From contig JAFREE010000108.1 in assembly GCA_019400425.1 (NCBI GenBank), positions 1 to 64,000 of the forward strand: 64,000 nucleotides of DNA. The letters run 5' to 3'. The notes beneath the pieces are model-generated. The model did no database searches and had not been told where the DNA came from. It saw only the letters and a list, made by a program, of their open reading frames with translations. Origin of the DNA: Hymenochaete sp. R1 (taxonomy: Eukaryota > Basidiomycota > Agaricomycetes > Hymenochaetales > Hymenochaetaceae). The translations under genes and the position numbers were made by a program. Below are positions 51,079 to 63,990 of the stretch, piece after piece. The first letter of the stretch is position 1, and each line of letters opens with the position of its first letter.

Positions 51079-54000
51079 CTATCGCCTTCCGCCTCTCACC
51101 CAACCCCGAGGCCTTCCCATACTACGTCCCCTTGGAGGTAAAGGTGGCGGAGGCGAATGCCTATCCCTATCGTACTCCCCCCGCCCAACCTTACGATCCA
51201 GCTCCCTATCCCTCGCACGCACCCTCTCCCTCTCTCTGTCATAGTCATGCACCCTGTCCCTATCGCGGTCCCGCTCATGATCACGCGACCTATCGCGTTC
51301 TCGCTCCCTTTCATTGATGGTAGACCCGCGCCTGAAGGACGACGTTGACGTCGTAGGCGACAATGCTGATCCGTTTGGTCCACCAGTACCAACACTAACA
51401 GTACCACTGCCTACACCAACGCCAACACCCGAACCGACGCTTCCCAGAACGGGCGTGCTTGAGGGTGGTCCAGCTGATCCTCTCAAAGCACGCGGTCCAC
51501 TCGGAGGCGGATGTCTTGCCGAAGCTGTTGCCACGCTCGATCCAAGCCCAAGACCAGCATTCATCCGCGCCATCAAGCCCGTCGGCGCAGCAGAAGGCGG
51601 AGGCGTAGTCCCCGCTCCAAAGTCTGGGGAGTTTGGTATTGGTGTCAACGACGACCCGCGTCCTTGAGATCCCGAAACATTGATGTTAACATGGATGGGC
51701 TCTCCTGGTTTTCCACCTGCCTGAGGCTGAGCTTGCGACCAACGAGTGAGCATCGCTTTGGGGCCGGTGGGCGGAGCAGGCGATAAGGAGCGACGGGCAG
51801 AAACAGCTCTCGGCGCTTTCGGAGGCATCTCTTCCCTCTGTGCCTGGACTGCCGAGAAACGAGTCGAGTTAGCATTAGCAAAGGCAGCGGGACGAGGGTT
51901 CGGCGTATACGGCGTGGTATAGTCACCCTGTTGCTGTTGCTGGGATTGTTGTCGCGGTTGAGAGACCGACAAACGGCGAGCCGTTGCCGCGGGAGATGGC
52001 CAATGACTACTTGTTATCTCCCCATCTTCTTCGCCTGGAGGCGTCGGAGCACGTTCAGGTTCAACACTCCTTTGAGGCGTTGATGTGGATCGCAGAGTGA
52101 GTCGTGGTGAGCTGGATGCACGCTGGTCCTTAACAATGTTCGAGGATACAGTACTGGTAGCTGACGGTGCTTTCAGCGGTGGCAAACCCTTGCCTAAGAT
52201 CTCCGGAGAAGCCATCTTCAGTCCTGGGATCAAAGGATCTCCATTGTCATTGACGGGTGCCGGTACTGGTGGGGACGTGGACGAGCTCGCCTTGAATGAT
52301 TGGAATGGTGCAAAGCTCTTGACTGAGGTGATGAGTTTTGTTAATGACTCCATCGATGGTGACGACCGAGCCGCCCCTATCGCCGGCGCGGTTGAGATTA
52401 CTGGGTCGACCACCTGAGTAGATGGAGTACGAGGTGCTTCGTCTCCTCGTTCTTGATCATGCTCACGCTCCGTCCCATCTCCATCTGCAATCGATCGATT
52501 CCCAGTCGTCTCGGTTGAAACCACGCCTGCACTTGGTGTCACCGGGCTCGCCAACGCTGCCTTCGCAGCGGCAGCAGCTTCCGCTTCCTCCCGCTCCTTC
52601 TTCTTACGTTGCCTGTAATCGGCCATCGTTCGACGGACTTTTGTAGGTTCAGTAGGAGCGGCAGTGGTTAGCTGCGGACTGGCGAGGGGGTCGACTTCCA
52701 TTGCATCGTGGTCGTGCACCTCATCGTGTGCTTGGGTGTCATCTGATTTAGGGAGAGCAGAAATAGGGCCTGGGGCTGGGGTTGATGATTCGACTGGATC
52801 TTCCGAGGACGGCCGGAAGTCGGTCTGTACTGTAAGGGGTGAAGCAGAACTCCTTGCTTTTTCATCATTGCTTAGCTTCTCGATCGAGGCTTGTATGACA
52901 GTGTCAGCAGGTAGAAAGTAGTGAATAAACGAACATAAGGACATACCATTCCCTTCCTCCCTCTGATCCTCGATGCTATTTGTAGCTTCAGACACATTGC
53001 TGATCTCCTTCTCGCCAACGACATCCTCTTCTACCTCTGGAACGGGCGACTCTGGCGATGATCGTTCCTCGACTTGAGCTTCCACAAGTGCGGCATCGGG
53101 GTCCAGTTCCGTCTCTCTGTCCGCCACGTTCTTGGGCTCCGATTCCGGGTCATGATTAGGTTCGGGTCCGATTTCACCCTCAACTTGCATCTCCATCTTC
53201 AATTCTTCCACGACCTCTCGTTCGGCTTCATCATCTCCATCAACATCCATACCATCTCCCTTCCCCGTATTCTGACTCAGGCTCGAACTCGAACGGCGAG
53301 AAACAGACCGACCTCGATTTTCCTCCGCCTTCTCTTCCTCTCGTCGGTCGACCCCGTCACCATCCTCAAGTTGCAACGCATTTCCCTTCGTAAGTGCTGC
53401 AGCCTCCATCAGCTCCTCCTTGAACAGCATCAACGGGCTCTCCACAGTGGGTACTGCCGCCGCATCGACAGCGTTCCCCGTGACCATATCTCCTTCACGA
53501 GCACCTTCGTCTTCCCGGAGCTCTTGTTCGTGGTCTGAATCTGGCGCGTGTTCTTGCTCGTGCACCTGCTTGGCCCGGGTGCGCTTGCTCTGCCTCTCCT
53601 TCGGCGCTGACGTCTTCGGCTGCTTCTTCCGACGTCTAGGGCTCGAGCGAGTCGACCTTGGTATATCCTCCTCGGGCAGTGCTTCATGTTCGGGAGTGAA
53701 ATTGTCGCGGTCCAAGTCCAAGCACGCTTGAGAGTGTGTGGATGGAGAACGAGAGCGCATAGGCGTTAACGAGGAGTCTACAGACCTTGGTAGGCGTCGC
53801 GGCTCGGCGTCAAGATGGGGCGAGGCTTGAAGTTGTTGGCTCTTTTCAACTTCGTCAGCTTCAGCCTGTTCGTCGTCCCCTACACCTTCAAGACCATCCC
53901 CACTCACTGCTGCACCAACATTAGCTTCTTCAACAACGAGGGCAGGTGCCGTTCCTTCCCTGGAAACAGTCTCGTTCCTTGACAACGGCTGAGATACGAG

Positions 54001-57000
54001 AGGAGATAGTGAAGAGAACGACGTCGAAGCGGCGCGGCTTTGGCTCCGACCGCGAGACTGAGATCGAGACTGAGCTTGACTTGCACTTCGACCTCGATTC
54101 TGCATCCGAGGAGTAAGTTGAGCTTCGTTACCGTTGCGGTCACTGGCGTTTCGCGATTGAAGTTGATCATCCAGAGATTGAAGACCCTGAGTAACAATCG
54201 GTGTTGGCGTTCTTTCACATTCGACATCGATGCCCGCCGACTCCTTCCGCACGTCCGCTGCCCCAGCATCAGACAATGGCGGCGAGGCGGTCCGGGCTTT
54301 CTCCACCAGGGCCTTAGCCGGTCTTCCTCTCTTCTTCTTCACCTCCTTCCTCACACTGCCGTCATCGATCATATCGACCTCCATAGCGTTGGCATTTGTG
54401 ATCGAGTCGTTAACCGCCCTTTCCTCATTTCGCCTCAGGTCACACTTATCCTCATGTTTGCTCTCGGTCCCGATTCCATCCATCTGCACAGACACGACTC
54501 CCGCGTCAGTCTTTTTCGATGGTGCCTTCGCCTTCGCCTTACGCGCACCAGTGCCAGTGCGAGGAAGTCTTGGGCTTTGTTTGACAGGAGACGCGACTTC
54601 GTCTGGAAAGACTGGGTGACTGTCTTCCTCTACAGGGGATACCTGAGCGGGTGTCACGAAAGTAACTTCAGGTGCTGGAGATGGCGTTGTCGTCTGCACT
54701 TGCTCATGAACAGGTGTTCGTTCCTCTTCCTCTTCCTTACCGATTTCCGTTTCTGCCTTGGACTGAGCTCGCAGTACTTCAAGAGGCGCGGGTGTGGAAG
54801 GCTTCGAAACACTTATCCGAGGTGACACCATGAACGAAGGGCCAGATTGTGCACCGTTCATTGCCTCGGGCCATGCAGTCGCAGACAAAGGTAGATTCGC
54901 AGGTGGCTGCACGTTCAGATTCATGTCGATGTCTAAGGAAGTAGGGGTAGGTCTAGATGAAGGCGACGCAGAGTGAGCGTTTCCGGTTTCTTCTACTTCC
55001 ATCCCGACGTCTGCATCTGACACGCCTTCCTTTACATTCTCTTTCTCAGCGTTGGCGGGTATATCGATGATTGTGGGACTTGCCCTTGCCTCTACACCGA
55101 CCGGAGCGGTAACGCTGGAATTAGAACCGAGACCCAGCTCTTTCCTGGATGCATGTAAAGGCGACACGGGATGCTCGTTCAGAAGGCTGAATAAAGACGA
55201 TGCACGCCTATTCGACGGAAGTGAAGGAGGCGCCAGAGCCATGGTGGTAGTAGTCGCCGTTGTCGTTGAGGGCAAGTCTATCTCAGATTCGGGCTCTGAC
55301 GTCGGTTCTGTTAAGATAGAGGTGGGCCAATTATTTATGCGAGAGTCAGGCTTCGGCGCTGGTGTAGGGGTGCGCGATGATGGGAGTGGGGGCATGCTCG
55401 CCTTACGAAGGTTCTTGTCTTGGTCATTGGCATCTATGAGAGTAAATCAAATTAGAAGATGCCAAATAGGACGAGGTGTATATAAATATGATAATAAGCA
55501 TAGTAAGACGCACTTTGATCCTTCAAGACTTCGTGGACTGAACCTGGCGACGCTGGCGTGGCCGCATCCCCATCCATTTCCATCGCATCTACCTCGTTAT
55601 CCTTATCCTGTACTGTACCCACCACCTCCCGCCCTTCACCTGCATTCTTCGCTCCCTCCGCCTCTTCCCTCTCTTTCCTACGTTCCGCGATCCACCTCTT
55701 GCGCATCTTCGGCGGCATCTTCTCCTCTTTCCTCCTCGTCCCTACACCAGCATCTTCATCATCCCGAGTGTCTGTGTCTGCCTTGAGGGACGAGCGAGGT
55801 GAGTGGGGCGATGGCGATGATGGAGGTGGTCTTAGGCCGAGTCCGAGACCAACAAGGTCTTCGCTGGAGGTAGAATTGACATTCTCGAGCAGCAGGTCGT
55901 TTATCCTTCCCAGCCGCCTCCCTTGATCTTTTCTGGGAGAAGCGCTCTCTACCCGTACCTCCGGAACCTCGCTAGCTGACGCGCTTCTGTTCGACATGGG
56001 AGTGGTGCTCGGATTCATCTCCTCACCTGATCGAAAAATCCCTCTTCGATCCCATTCGTCGCCCTCCTGAACCTCCACACCTTCTAGTCCACCCGCATCC
56101 TTCCCACCCACAAGCCTCGCCCTGAGCCCTCTCTTCGCACCAACGAGAGGTCCTCCCGGTTGAGGCTGCACCGAAGAGCTCCTGAGTCGTTCCTGCGCTT
56201 TCGCCTTTGCTTTCAAATGAGACCTTCTAGCAATTTCTTGCATCTCTCGAAGACTGCCAGGGTGCTTATTCTCAATCACATCCATCTCCGAGCCTTCTAT
56301 ACCTTCGACTTCTTCGTCAAGGTCCGACATACCATTCATTTGCAAGCTCGGCTTATCGATTGTGTCTCCTTCCGGTGATATTGAAAGTTCGAGAGGGCTG
56401 CTATGTGAGTACAAGTCTGGAGTCGGAGGGAAAGGGCGACCATCTGCGAAGGCTTCCATAAGTTTGAGTGCACAGTCCTTAGCTGATGAACCGCATGCAC
56501 AGCTCACGAAGCTCGAACGGAGACCTTCGAGGATCGTGCGCATTTGTAATCGAAGACGGGCAACATAGTGCGGCCTAGAAGGTGCGTAAAAACATGAATG
56601 CAATATAAAACGAAGGTAGGTGTGTTAGTGAAGAGCAGGCGGGGCAATGGGGCGGATGAAAATGAACGAGATAAAAGTGTTAAAACGCACGTCATTGTAC
56701 TAGGCCCACCCCTCATACCTTCCTCAACAAGCGCAGGCAACTGATGCACAACAGCTCCATCGTCCCATTCCCATCCAAGCACAACCTCCTCCTGCGCTTT
56801 AAGATCCCTCAAAGCATACACGGCAAACTTGAGCACTCCCTCATCGCCGTCCGCCACATCTCCTCCGGAATCGGGCCGATCGTTCAACGGGGATGCCTCG
56901 CTTGCGCCTTCTCCGTTCATTTCAGCGTCTGCGTCAACATTGGTCTCCGTGGCGTACGCATGCGAATTACGCCTCGCAACACCGCCTTTCTTCTTCTTAG

Positions 57001-59007
57001 AGCGGGTCGATGTTGAAGACGTGGCAACACCAGAGTCCTTGAAGCTGGTGCTGGCTTTAGCTTTAGCGCAGAGAACTGGTCGGAGGACGGCGTTGGGTTT
57101 GCATCCGGAACGGATGAAGCGGGCTTCGTTGCCTGTTGTGCGGGCATCGAGGGCGACGGATAGCGGTGGGGGGACGAGGTGGACGTGAGGTTTCGGCATG
57201 CCTAAATGAATTCACAGGCGAACAAGCGAGAGTTAGTAAGAAGCCGCAGCAGAAATCAAGAGAGGATTGATAATGATAAGAGTTTTTTGATGGGAAAGAG
57301 CGTGATGATAATGACGCATGATGGAAGAGGGCACTAACCAAGATGAGCGTATCCGTTGAGTGGGTCGGCGAGATAGTGTGCGCTAGGTATTACGGTCGAG
57401 GTGAAGGGTGTAATGAGATCCTCTCCGCGGACGGCCTTGGTCGTCTGTAAGCCGTATCTGGGCAGTCGGACAGCGGCTTCAACATCACTTACAGCAGCAA
57501 CGGCATCGACGTCTTTACTCCTACCCTCATTGCCATTTACTCCATTGACAATGGCAAGGTCCCTTCCATTCCCATCCTTTTCCACGCAAACAACCTTTGC
57601 GCGTAACGGCGAAGCGGGTGGGAAGAGCGAGAATGCGGTGACCCCGCGCCAGTTGTGTGCGGAGTCGGTGAGCTTGGCGCGCGTGGACGGATGTGGGACA
57701 CGATCATCGTCGAGGGGTACATACGCACCCCGCCAATCGTCTTCGGCATCGATCAAACCGTCTCCAGGAATCGTCACCGTCTCAGTCACTCCCGACCCAT
57801 TCACAACGATCCCAGCACCGCCAGCAATACCCAATCCTGTATTCGCATTCGGAGCAGTGTTCGAACTAATGTCTGTTCCCGCGGTGGCGGGTGTCCCATC
57901 CTTATCTCTGTCGAGGTTTCCGGCAGCAACGACGGCGAGCCTTTGAGGTGCTTCAATAGTGGTTGAGGAGGACACAATTGCTGATCCCATATGAGTGCTG
58001 AACGGCTTGTTGGGGTTCCTTCTCCCTCGTCTCTTGCCCTTCTCCGAGTCCTTTCTCCCCGACCCTACGGCATTCCCCGTCCCGACGCCTCCTCCTACAT
58101 CCTCCTTTCCAGGTGTGGACCTCACCCCTGCCCATTGTTCAGCATCTCGTCTTCGCCGCTCGATCATCTCCGAATGGAGCCAGTGCTTTTGATATTGGCG
58201 TGCGATGGCGTGGTCGACTGGGCGGGGATTGCAGGAAGCGCATACCCATTCATCCGAGGCACCAATGGAGCCCTGTCTGAGACCGTAGCAGTACATATGG
58301 GACCAGGTTCGACAGCGGTCGCATTGTATCGTGTTTCCGTCATCGTGGGTGTAATCACATATACAGGAGATGTCGTCGGACTGGGCCGGCGGCGACAATT
58401 GCTGTGACTGTGGCTGACGCTGCTGTTGGGGCGTCGAGAGGAGCTGTTGATGAACATTGCGAGGGCGCTGAGGAGACGGATACCAAACGTCCGATGAAGG
58501 AGTGTGGTCGGGCGTGGGCGTTGAAAGCGGATGAAGGTGCGAAGGCGAATGTGTGATGTTGGCGAGATTCGGGGTTGTGTGGGTTGATGGCGAATGCGAC
58601 GTGTTAGAGGGCCTCTTCCTCTTGGCTGGAATTTGGGGAATTGAGTGATAGTTTATATGTGAGTTGTTGAGAATGTCTGGAGAGTCGGGAAGAAGCAACG
58701 CTGAGCGACTGCTGTGGCCATTCGGCACGGGCAGCGTGGAAGCTGCAAGAGGGAGATTGGACGCCGTCGTGATGAAGTTCTGGCGGTAGTTGCGTCTTCG
58801 TCGTCTTCGTCGTTGTCGTCGTTGTCGCCTGTTGTCGTCGTTGTGAAAATTGTACTCGTCGTCGAGGCGGGATGCGAATGATGGATGAGGGCAGGATGAT
58901 GGTGGTGGTAAGAGGCGAAGGGATGTAAAATACAGAAAACGGTGGTCGTCTCTGAGTCTGAGTCTCTCGTCCCAGCAGCTACTCGTGGTGGGTCCATTCA
59001 GTCCCAT
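51079..59007 (-). CDS. SET3: SET3-type PHD finger + SET domain chromatin protein
   Basis: Scaffold of a Set3C-like histone deacetylase complex, nuclear; animal relatives are MLL5/SETD5. Exon 1 (59007 to about 57350) has a basic run, then a PHD finger at residues about 211-260 with the Cys4-His-Cys3 pattern (CICDYTHDDGNTIQCDRCRT, then WSHMYCYG and VCASC). The SET domain begins YGLQTTKAVRGEDLITPF and continues in exon 2 with NEARFIRSGCKPNAVLRP and AQEEVVLGWEWDDG. The canonical NHS catalytic triplet is absent, as expected for the Set3 group. After it come a family-typical PPKMRKRWIAERRKEREE helix and an approximately 1,400-residue low-complexity, charged tail. The tail ends in an Arg/Asp/Glu repeat region and PRGWVRGGRR. 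Introns near 57200-57340, 56580-56690, 55396-55512 and 52886-52947. About 2,450 residues. The first 70 residues are doubtful as coding. Confidence 0.85.
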
Positions 59008-59749
59008 TTCGGCAATCTATTTTCAAGCTCCGACCACGCTGACTAAGCCACTGACTCGCGTTTACTCGCTCCTGATCGCCACAGTCGCCACCATCTCTCT
59101 TTCTTTCTCTCTCGGATCTCACATTCTCACTTTCACTTCAGATACGCAACTGCAAGCTACTCCGTACTGAGCTATTCATTCCGATCTCAGGCCGTATCAA
59201 CAGTGCACCCTCACGGTCGCCACCGTTTGTTGAGCTCTTTGACTTTGTACTCATCAGCACGTATGATTTATCTCGTACGTAGCGACTCTCAGTGCGTCAA
59301 AGGACCAGTGGTTGATGATGTCGCACTCTTAGAAATGAAACGTACGCCTACGTTTGATGATGCATTCAACCAAGATCAAGGTGTTATCGTGGCCTCCACT
59401 CTTTTGTTCGTCAAAGGACCACCGAAATCTCGATCACAATGAAATGTTGCAGATGCAGTCAAAACGCTCAAAGGCACAGACACAGACAATGCCGATGCCA
59501 CATTAGAGCGTCTGTGCCAGTACGAACTGTAGCCAGCTTTCACAATAAGGATCTAAACCAAGAGGGAAACGGTATGTGCTCTGCGTCGGGATGCGTCTGC
59601 AGTCTTCCACTCTTTTCCATGCACTTTATCGAACGAGTGAAAATGTATTGGAACCAAGCCTTGTGCATCTCAGAACGGCCAGACCCCCCTCAAATGCTAC
59701 GTTACAGATCAAATTGGACACTTGCCAGTGTAATATGAACTGGCCACCA
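59008..59749. other. Intergenic, SET3 promoter side
   Basis: Upstream region of SET3 and 3' flank of the pseudogene. A plus-strand frame with VVDDVALLEMK superficially resembles trypsin sequence but has no supporting motif. Nothing else seen. Confidence 0.4.
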
Positions 59750-60366
59750 TCATATACACCAAATCACCGCGAACGAAATCAAAGTCTCTAACCCAAAGAC
59801 AATCCACGGAACCGCAACCAAACCACCCGAGTCCGAATCCTGCCCTTGCGCCGCCTTCGCACTCAGTAGACCGGGGTCCTGCTTCTAGCATAAACGTCCG
59901 CAGATGCGAATCTTGCTTCTCCGCTTGCATGTATCGGGACGTCGAACGTGTCGTTGTCGGTCCCTCCAACTCTTCCTCGACGTACGTACTCAGCCCTACC
60001 TTTGCTCTCACCGCCTGCGCCGAACGTATATTCGGGTACAAAGGTGTACATTGACGCGAAATACGTGAATCCTCGGACGAGAGACAGGCGTGTGGAGTCT
60101 TCGACAAGGGTGACTACCACATGACAAATGGGCAAAACTCAATAAACGAAGATAATAGGAGACTATGAGGGTGCATACACAGTGCAGTGCCGTCAAAGAC
60201 TGCATTCCCTTCGCTATCTGTAAGTGGTCCCACCCGTATCCGCACCAATCACTTCGCCTGCATACGTGAGACTCTGGCCTACACCTGATGTTGAGGTAGA
60301 AATTGGTCGGACGACACCTATTTTGAGGGAAGGATTGCTATCGCTCTGTGGGAAAGCAAGGGCATC
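59750..60366 (-). pseudogene. Decayed member 2 of the GPI-anchored-like family
   Basis: Homologous throughout to the neighbouring gene at 60982-61755. It has LTYAGEVIGADTGGTTY against LRYEGEIEGTGSNGETTF, then TDSEGN against TDSEGK, TLVEDSTRLSL against TVVEDSTHLSI, YVEEELEG against CVEEGLEG, and finally WIVFGLETLISFAVIW against WTVLGLGALLGSLAVW. These pieces lie in three different reading frames with a stop after GGTTYR, so at least two or three frameshifting indels separate them, including an apparent loss of about nine codons. No good signal-peptide exon with an ATG was found upstream, although hydrophobic remnants occur at about 60370-60430. Splicing around the first break is conceivable but does not mend the C-terminal one. 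Most likely a pseudogene; sequencing errors would have to be multiple. Confidence 0.6.
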
Positions 60367-60981
60367 TAGAACAAAACCCACTCTTTGATTCAGTACGCCA
60401 GAAGAAAAGATGAAGCGAAGCAAGGACGTACGGAAAGGCGTTTATGTGAAAGGTATCGTGATCATACGTGATTGAGGGGAGATCAGGGAGGGAAGGTAAG
60501 GGTAAAAGGCATTTCTCCTGATGTGCTCTCTGCTGACTATCCATTATGTACCATTGCCAAACCTACTGATTTATCGAGCTGCAACGGACTCTTTCGTAAG
60601 CTGGCGCTATTCTTACTCGAGTTCCGTGCCCACAATTTGTATTTCAGAAGCTTTTCTTCTCGATCATCCTCACGATTTGCATGAATGATGCCTTGTATTT
60701 ATAGCTGGACTCAGATAGACGGAACGGAAAAACGGAGATAGATTGCCGGCTGATAGAGTAGAGCACCCCGAAGTTTTTCGCGTGCTTCTGCTACGGAGAC
60801 GGAGGATGAGCAGAAGAGCGCGCCCTTGCTTTTCCTGCCTTGTGCTTGAGCTTCGGACTTCCCAACCATAGAATCGACTGCGAGTAGAAAACAATAACAT
60901 ATATTCATCATGAAAACATCAATATCGAGCACAAAAACTTGAAAAGGTAGATCACACATCATACATTGTAAGGATTTTTGT
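60367..60981. other. Intergenic region between family members
   Basis: Possible remnant of the pseudogene's signal-peptide exon at the left end, otherwise no gene recognised. Confidence 0.35.
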
Positions 60982-61755
60982 TCACCAAACCGCCAACGAA
61001 CCAAGCAGCGCCCCTAACCCTAAGACGGTCCACGACATCCCATTCAAAGCAGCTCCCGATCCTTGCGTCGCACTTGGCGAGCCTGTATCTGCCGTCCCAG
61101 AATGAATGATAACAGGTACAGCCGCCGCCGTCCCACTCGTTGTAGTTGTATACGTCGCAAAAAATGTGGTCGGGGTACCAGATTCTACCACCCCGCCTTC
61201 CAACCCCTCTTCTACACACACCGCCCCGCCATCTGCGCTCAGAGTACATTGGGTCACGAGAGTGAGCGTCGTGGGGCCTGCTGGGAAGTCTTGGAAGATG
61301 GAGAGGTGCGTCGAGTCTTCAACAACGGTGACTGGGGAAAGGAACGCGTAAAGTCAAAAGTGCCAATCAGAGCGTTCACATAATAAATTTAATTAGAAGC
61401 TTGAAAAATCGGGAGAGGACGTACATGTTCCGCTCGTTGTGAAAGATGGCTTCCCTTCGCTATCCGTGCCCGTAACAGCATAAGATAGAGCAAACGTCGT
61501 TTCTCCGTTCGATCCCGTCCCTTCTATCTCGCCTTCATATCTTAAGCTTCCCTGTGCATCTGGTGTCACAGTAGGAGATGCAGGAGATACGTCTAACACG
61601 AGCGAGGTCGTCACATCCGCGAAAACGCCTGCTATAACGTCCATATTCGGTCAACTTCATTTTTAACGGAGCTTGACTTGATAAAGGAAGGGCGCACAAC
61701 GCAGGAAGCAAAGGACCCCAAGTAGTAGGAACGAGAAGGCTTTCGCGGGCGGCAT
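60982..61755 (-). CDS. Secreted, GPI-anchored-like protein (family member 3, intact)
   Basis: About 210 residues. The signal peptide MPPAKAFSFLLLGVLCFL is split near its end by a phase-1 intron (about 61632-61700), the same position as in the gene at 48689-49575. The mature part runs from GVFADVTTSLVLDVSPASP through LRYEGEIEGTGSNGETTF and TDSEGKPSFTTSGT. An intron (about 61334-61426) precedes VTVVEDSTHLSIFQDF. A Thr/Ser/Gly-rich stretch follows, then a short hydrophobic tail (MSWTVLGLGALLGSLAVW) at the very C-terminus, as in GPI-anchored proteins. Stop TGA 60982. No enzymatic motif; probably a small cell-surface or wall protein. Confidence 0.7.
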
Positions 61756-62734
61756 CGTAGGCTTGCTTCTTCGGAGACGTGGAGGGGGATAGTTTCTTTG
61801 GAAATCGTCCACGGTGTGCCGTCGTCTATCTTGCCCAATTTATTGTATCGCTCTTATCCAACTCGTAGCAACGTGATCATTCGCGCGGTAGTTCTTGGCC
61901 GGCGCTGATCGCAAAGGAGTGCGCACCTCTTGCGCTACCGAGATCTTTCTGATGCCTCCCTCCATCTCGGATAGATGGCCCTTGTGGTCATAAGTTAAGA
62001 AAAACATGAAAGTACGGTGGAAACGCGGGAAACGGGAACATCTGGTACGTTAGTGCCGTGTGAAAAAATCACGTGCCATTATTTCGTATCATCCAGATGA
62101 TCCAGAGAGAGAAAAAGTGCTCCTCGTTTGCCTTATCGTTATCGTCGTTATTATCTTACTGAACTTGGATTTGAACTAGTTGATGTTGGAGGCTCAAGTG
62201 TTGAAGGAATCATCGGTCGTTGGAACGAGGTAAGAGACAAATTTACGCGCATAGAGATGAAAGAGTGATCTTGGCCTTTCTTCACGCTTCTTTCATATGA
62301 TTCGGCGGTCCATGATTTGGTCCACGTTCCTCTGTCGGTTACGACCCGTCCGAGATCTTGGATTTGAGTTCAACGAGGTTCAGCTGAATGACTTTGTTGG
62401 CATGCACGCAATTAAACCTTCATCTCTTCGGTACTATGCGAGAAAGAACTTCAAGGAAGACAGTCATAAATTAAGGTACTGAAACTAAAGTGTCTTTTTT
62501 CAGCGCCAGCTTCAGCCAGAGTGTCTGTCGCCTTACAAATTGGATTTGTTAATTATTTCTTCAAGCCCCATACCGGAATCATCTGCAATACAATACATTT
62601 TAATCCAATAACAAATCACATCCGTATTCGCGCCAGGTACAGAGACATCGTTATATCTCGTTCCATCCTTGAGCATTCATTAACCTTAGAACACTTCTAT
62701 TTCTCGGTCTACACCAATCTCTAAGGCGGTTTGG
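61756..62734. other. Intergenic region
   Basis: No convincing exon. A 61-codon plus-strand frame at 62297-62482 has no homology that I recognise. Confidence 0.4.
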
Positions 62735-63990
62735 TCAGACTTGGACATAATTTTGCGAAATGTCTGAAGAGAACATACTCTTGGTTACGAGAGGCACAGA
62801 TGTCATTTCGTATGGCTGTTCGTCCTTGATGTCGAGAAGACCCAGTAAGGATCGGCAAGACGTTGCTGAGATCAACTGGCCAGAGAATCTAAAAAAAGTG
62901 GAATTGTGATGTCCAGCAAAAATCGGCGCTTAAAAATAAACGAACATAAGCCCAATCAATTTCATCCCTTGCTGTAGAAAGATATCCTTTAGCCTTTATT
63001 ATTATTTTCGCTACAAAGAGAATAGCACACCTGATCTAAGGTCGTGTATCGTACGTTGATGACTCTCATGCCTGTGAAATAGCCTTTATTTGAATGTCCG
63101 TTAACGCAAAGTGAAAGAACATACATATATTGACCTGAGGAACAGCATTTCATCAGACCAAGCCGCATTGACTTTAAAAATAGCTTACAACAAAGAATAG
63201 GAATCCATCGCTATAAAGAAGAGCCATAAGCCTTTGGCTCTCATTCCGAGGTCGAGACAATGCATGGACTATCAAAAGCCCTAGTGCGATAACATCTTCC
63301 AAGAGCTAAATGCGTTTAGTCATATTCCAAGTGTATCTCTTTAAGGAAGTCTCTCACACCGAGAGCATATACGGATACCAGATATCGAGGAACCGATCCA
63401 GCTATTACGCAGATGCGCTTGTCTCCGAGTTTGTAAAACTTTGCATCTGAAAAACAATGAGATATGCATTTTTTTTTTAAAAAAAAGGAAAAAAATGAGG
63501 GATTTATCCAGTGCGTACTTGTGGAAAGGCCAATCGTCGCGAAGCCAATCGCCATCGCTGCTGCCTGGGAAACGAAAACAAAGTATACGAAGAAACGCGT
63601 GTCGTTCCAAGGCATATTCCATAGCCTGTACAAGCGAAAGAAGATCGAAACTGAGCGAAAGATTAGCCTGGGAATATTTCACCGAATTATGGTTCGTCAC
63701 ATATGCATAATGACTCCACAATGGTATTCAACACGAAGGAAATAACAGCAAGAGCCTTGCATCTGGTGCGCGTTGAGTAAATCAGCTTTGGGACGTTGGA
63801 TATTTTTTTACTGGAATTAAGTTTATTAACCTATACGGCAAAGAAAAGGAAGTCGCTTACCCCAATATCATGCATATCGACTGGAGGCATCAGCCCTGGT
63901 GAGTTGCATATATTAGCACGTCTGAAAGCCTGGGCTTGGTGCGACGAGAGAACTGACCCAACAGGGAAAGCAAAGGGGTGATAATAGCCA
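62735..63990 (-). CDS. DUF6533-like multi-pass membrane protein, incomplete at right edge
   Basis: A chain of small exons resembling the agaricomycete seven-helix DUF6533 proteins. In order on the minus strand: TRTRCKALAVISFVLNTIVE (about 63720-63780), RLWNMPWNDTRFFVYFVF (about 63575-63630), QAAAMAIGFATIGLST, then an intron (about 63452-63520) and KRICVIAGSVPRYLVSVYAL. A further intron leads to LLEDVIALGLLIVHALSRPR and RLMALLYSDGFLFFVV (about 63185-63308), the typical late helix of the family. A possible last exon has ISATSCRSLLGLLDIKDEQP and stop TGA 62735. The N-terminal exon with the family's first helix is not evident and probably lies at or beyond the window edge. Exon borders are tentative and function is unknown. 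Confidence 0.45.

Noticed and set aside
59203..59442. Plus-strand frame with VVDDVALLEMK, recalling trypsin-like proteases
   Set aside because: Single short resemblance; no catalytic His or GDSGG motif nearby.
62297..62482. 61-codon plus-strand frame
   Set aside because: Too short, no homology recognised, no splice continuation.
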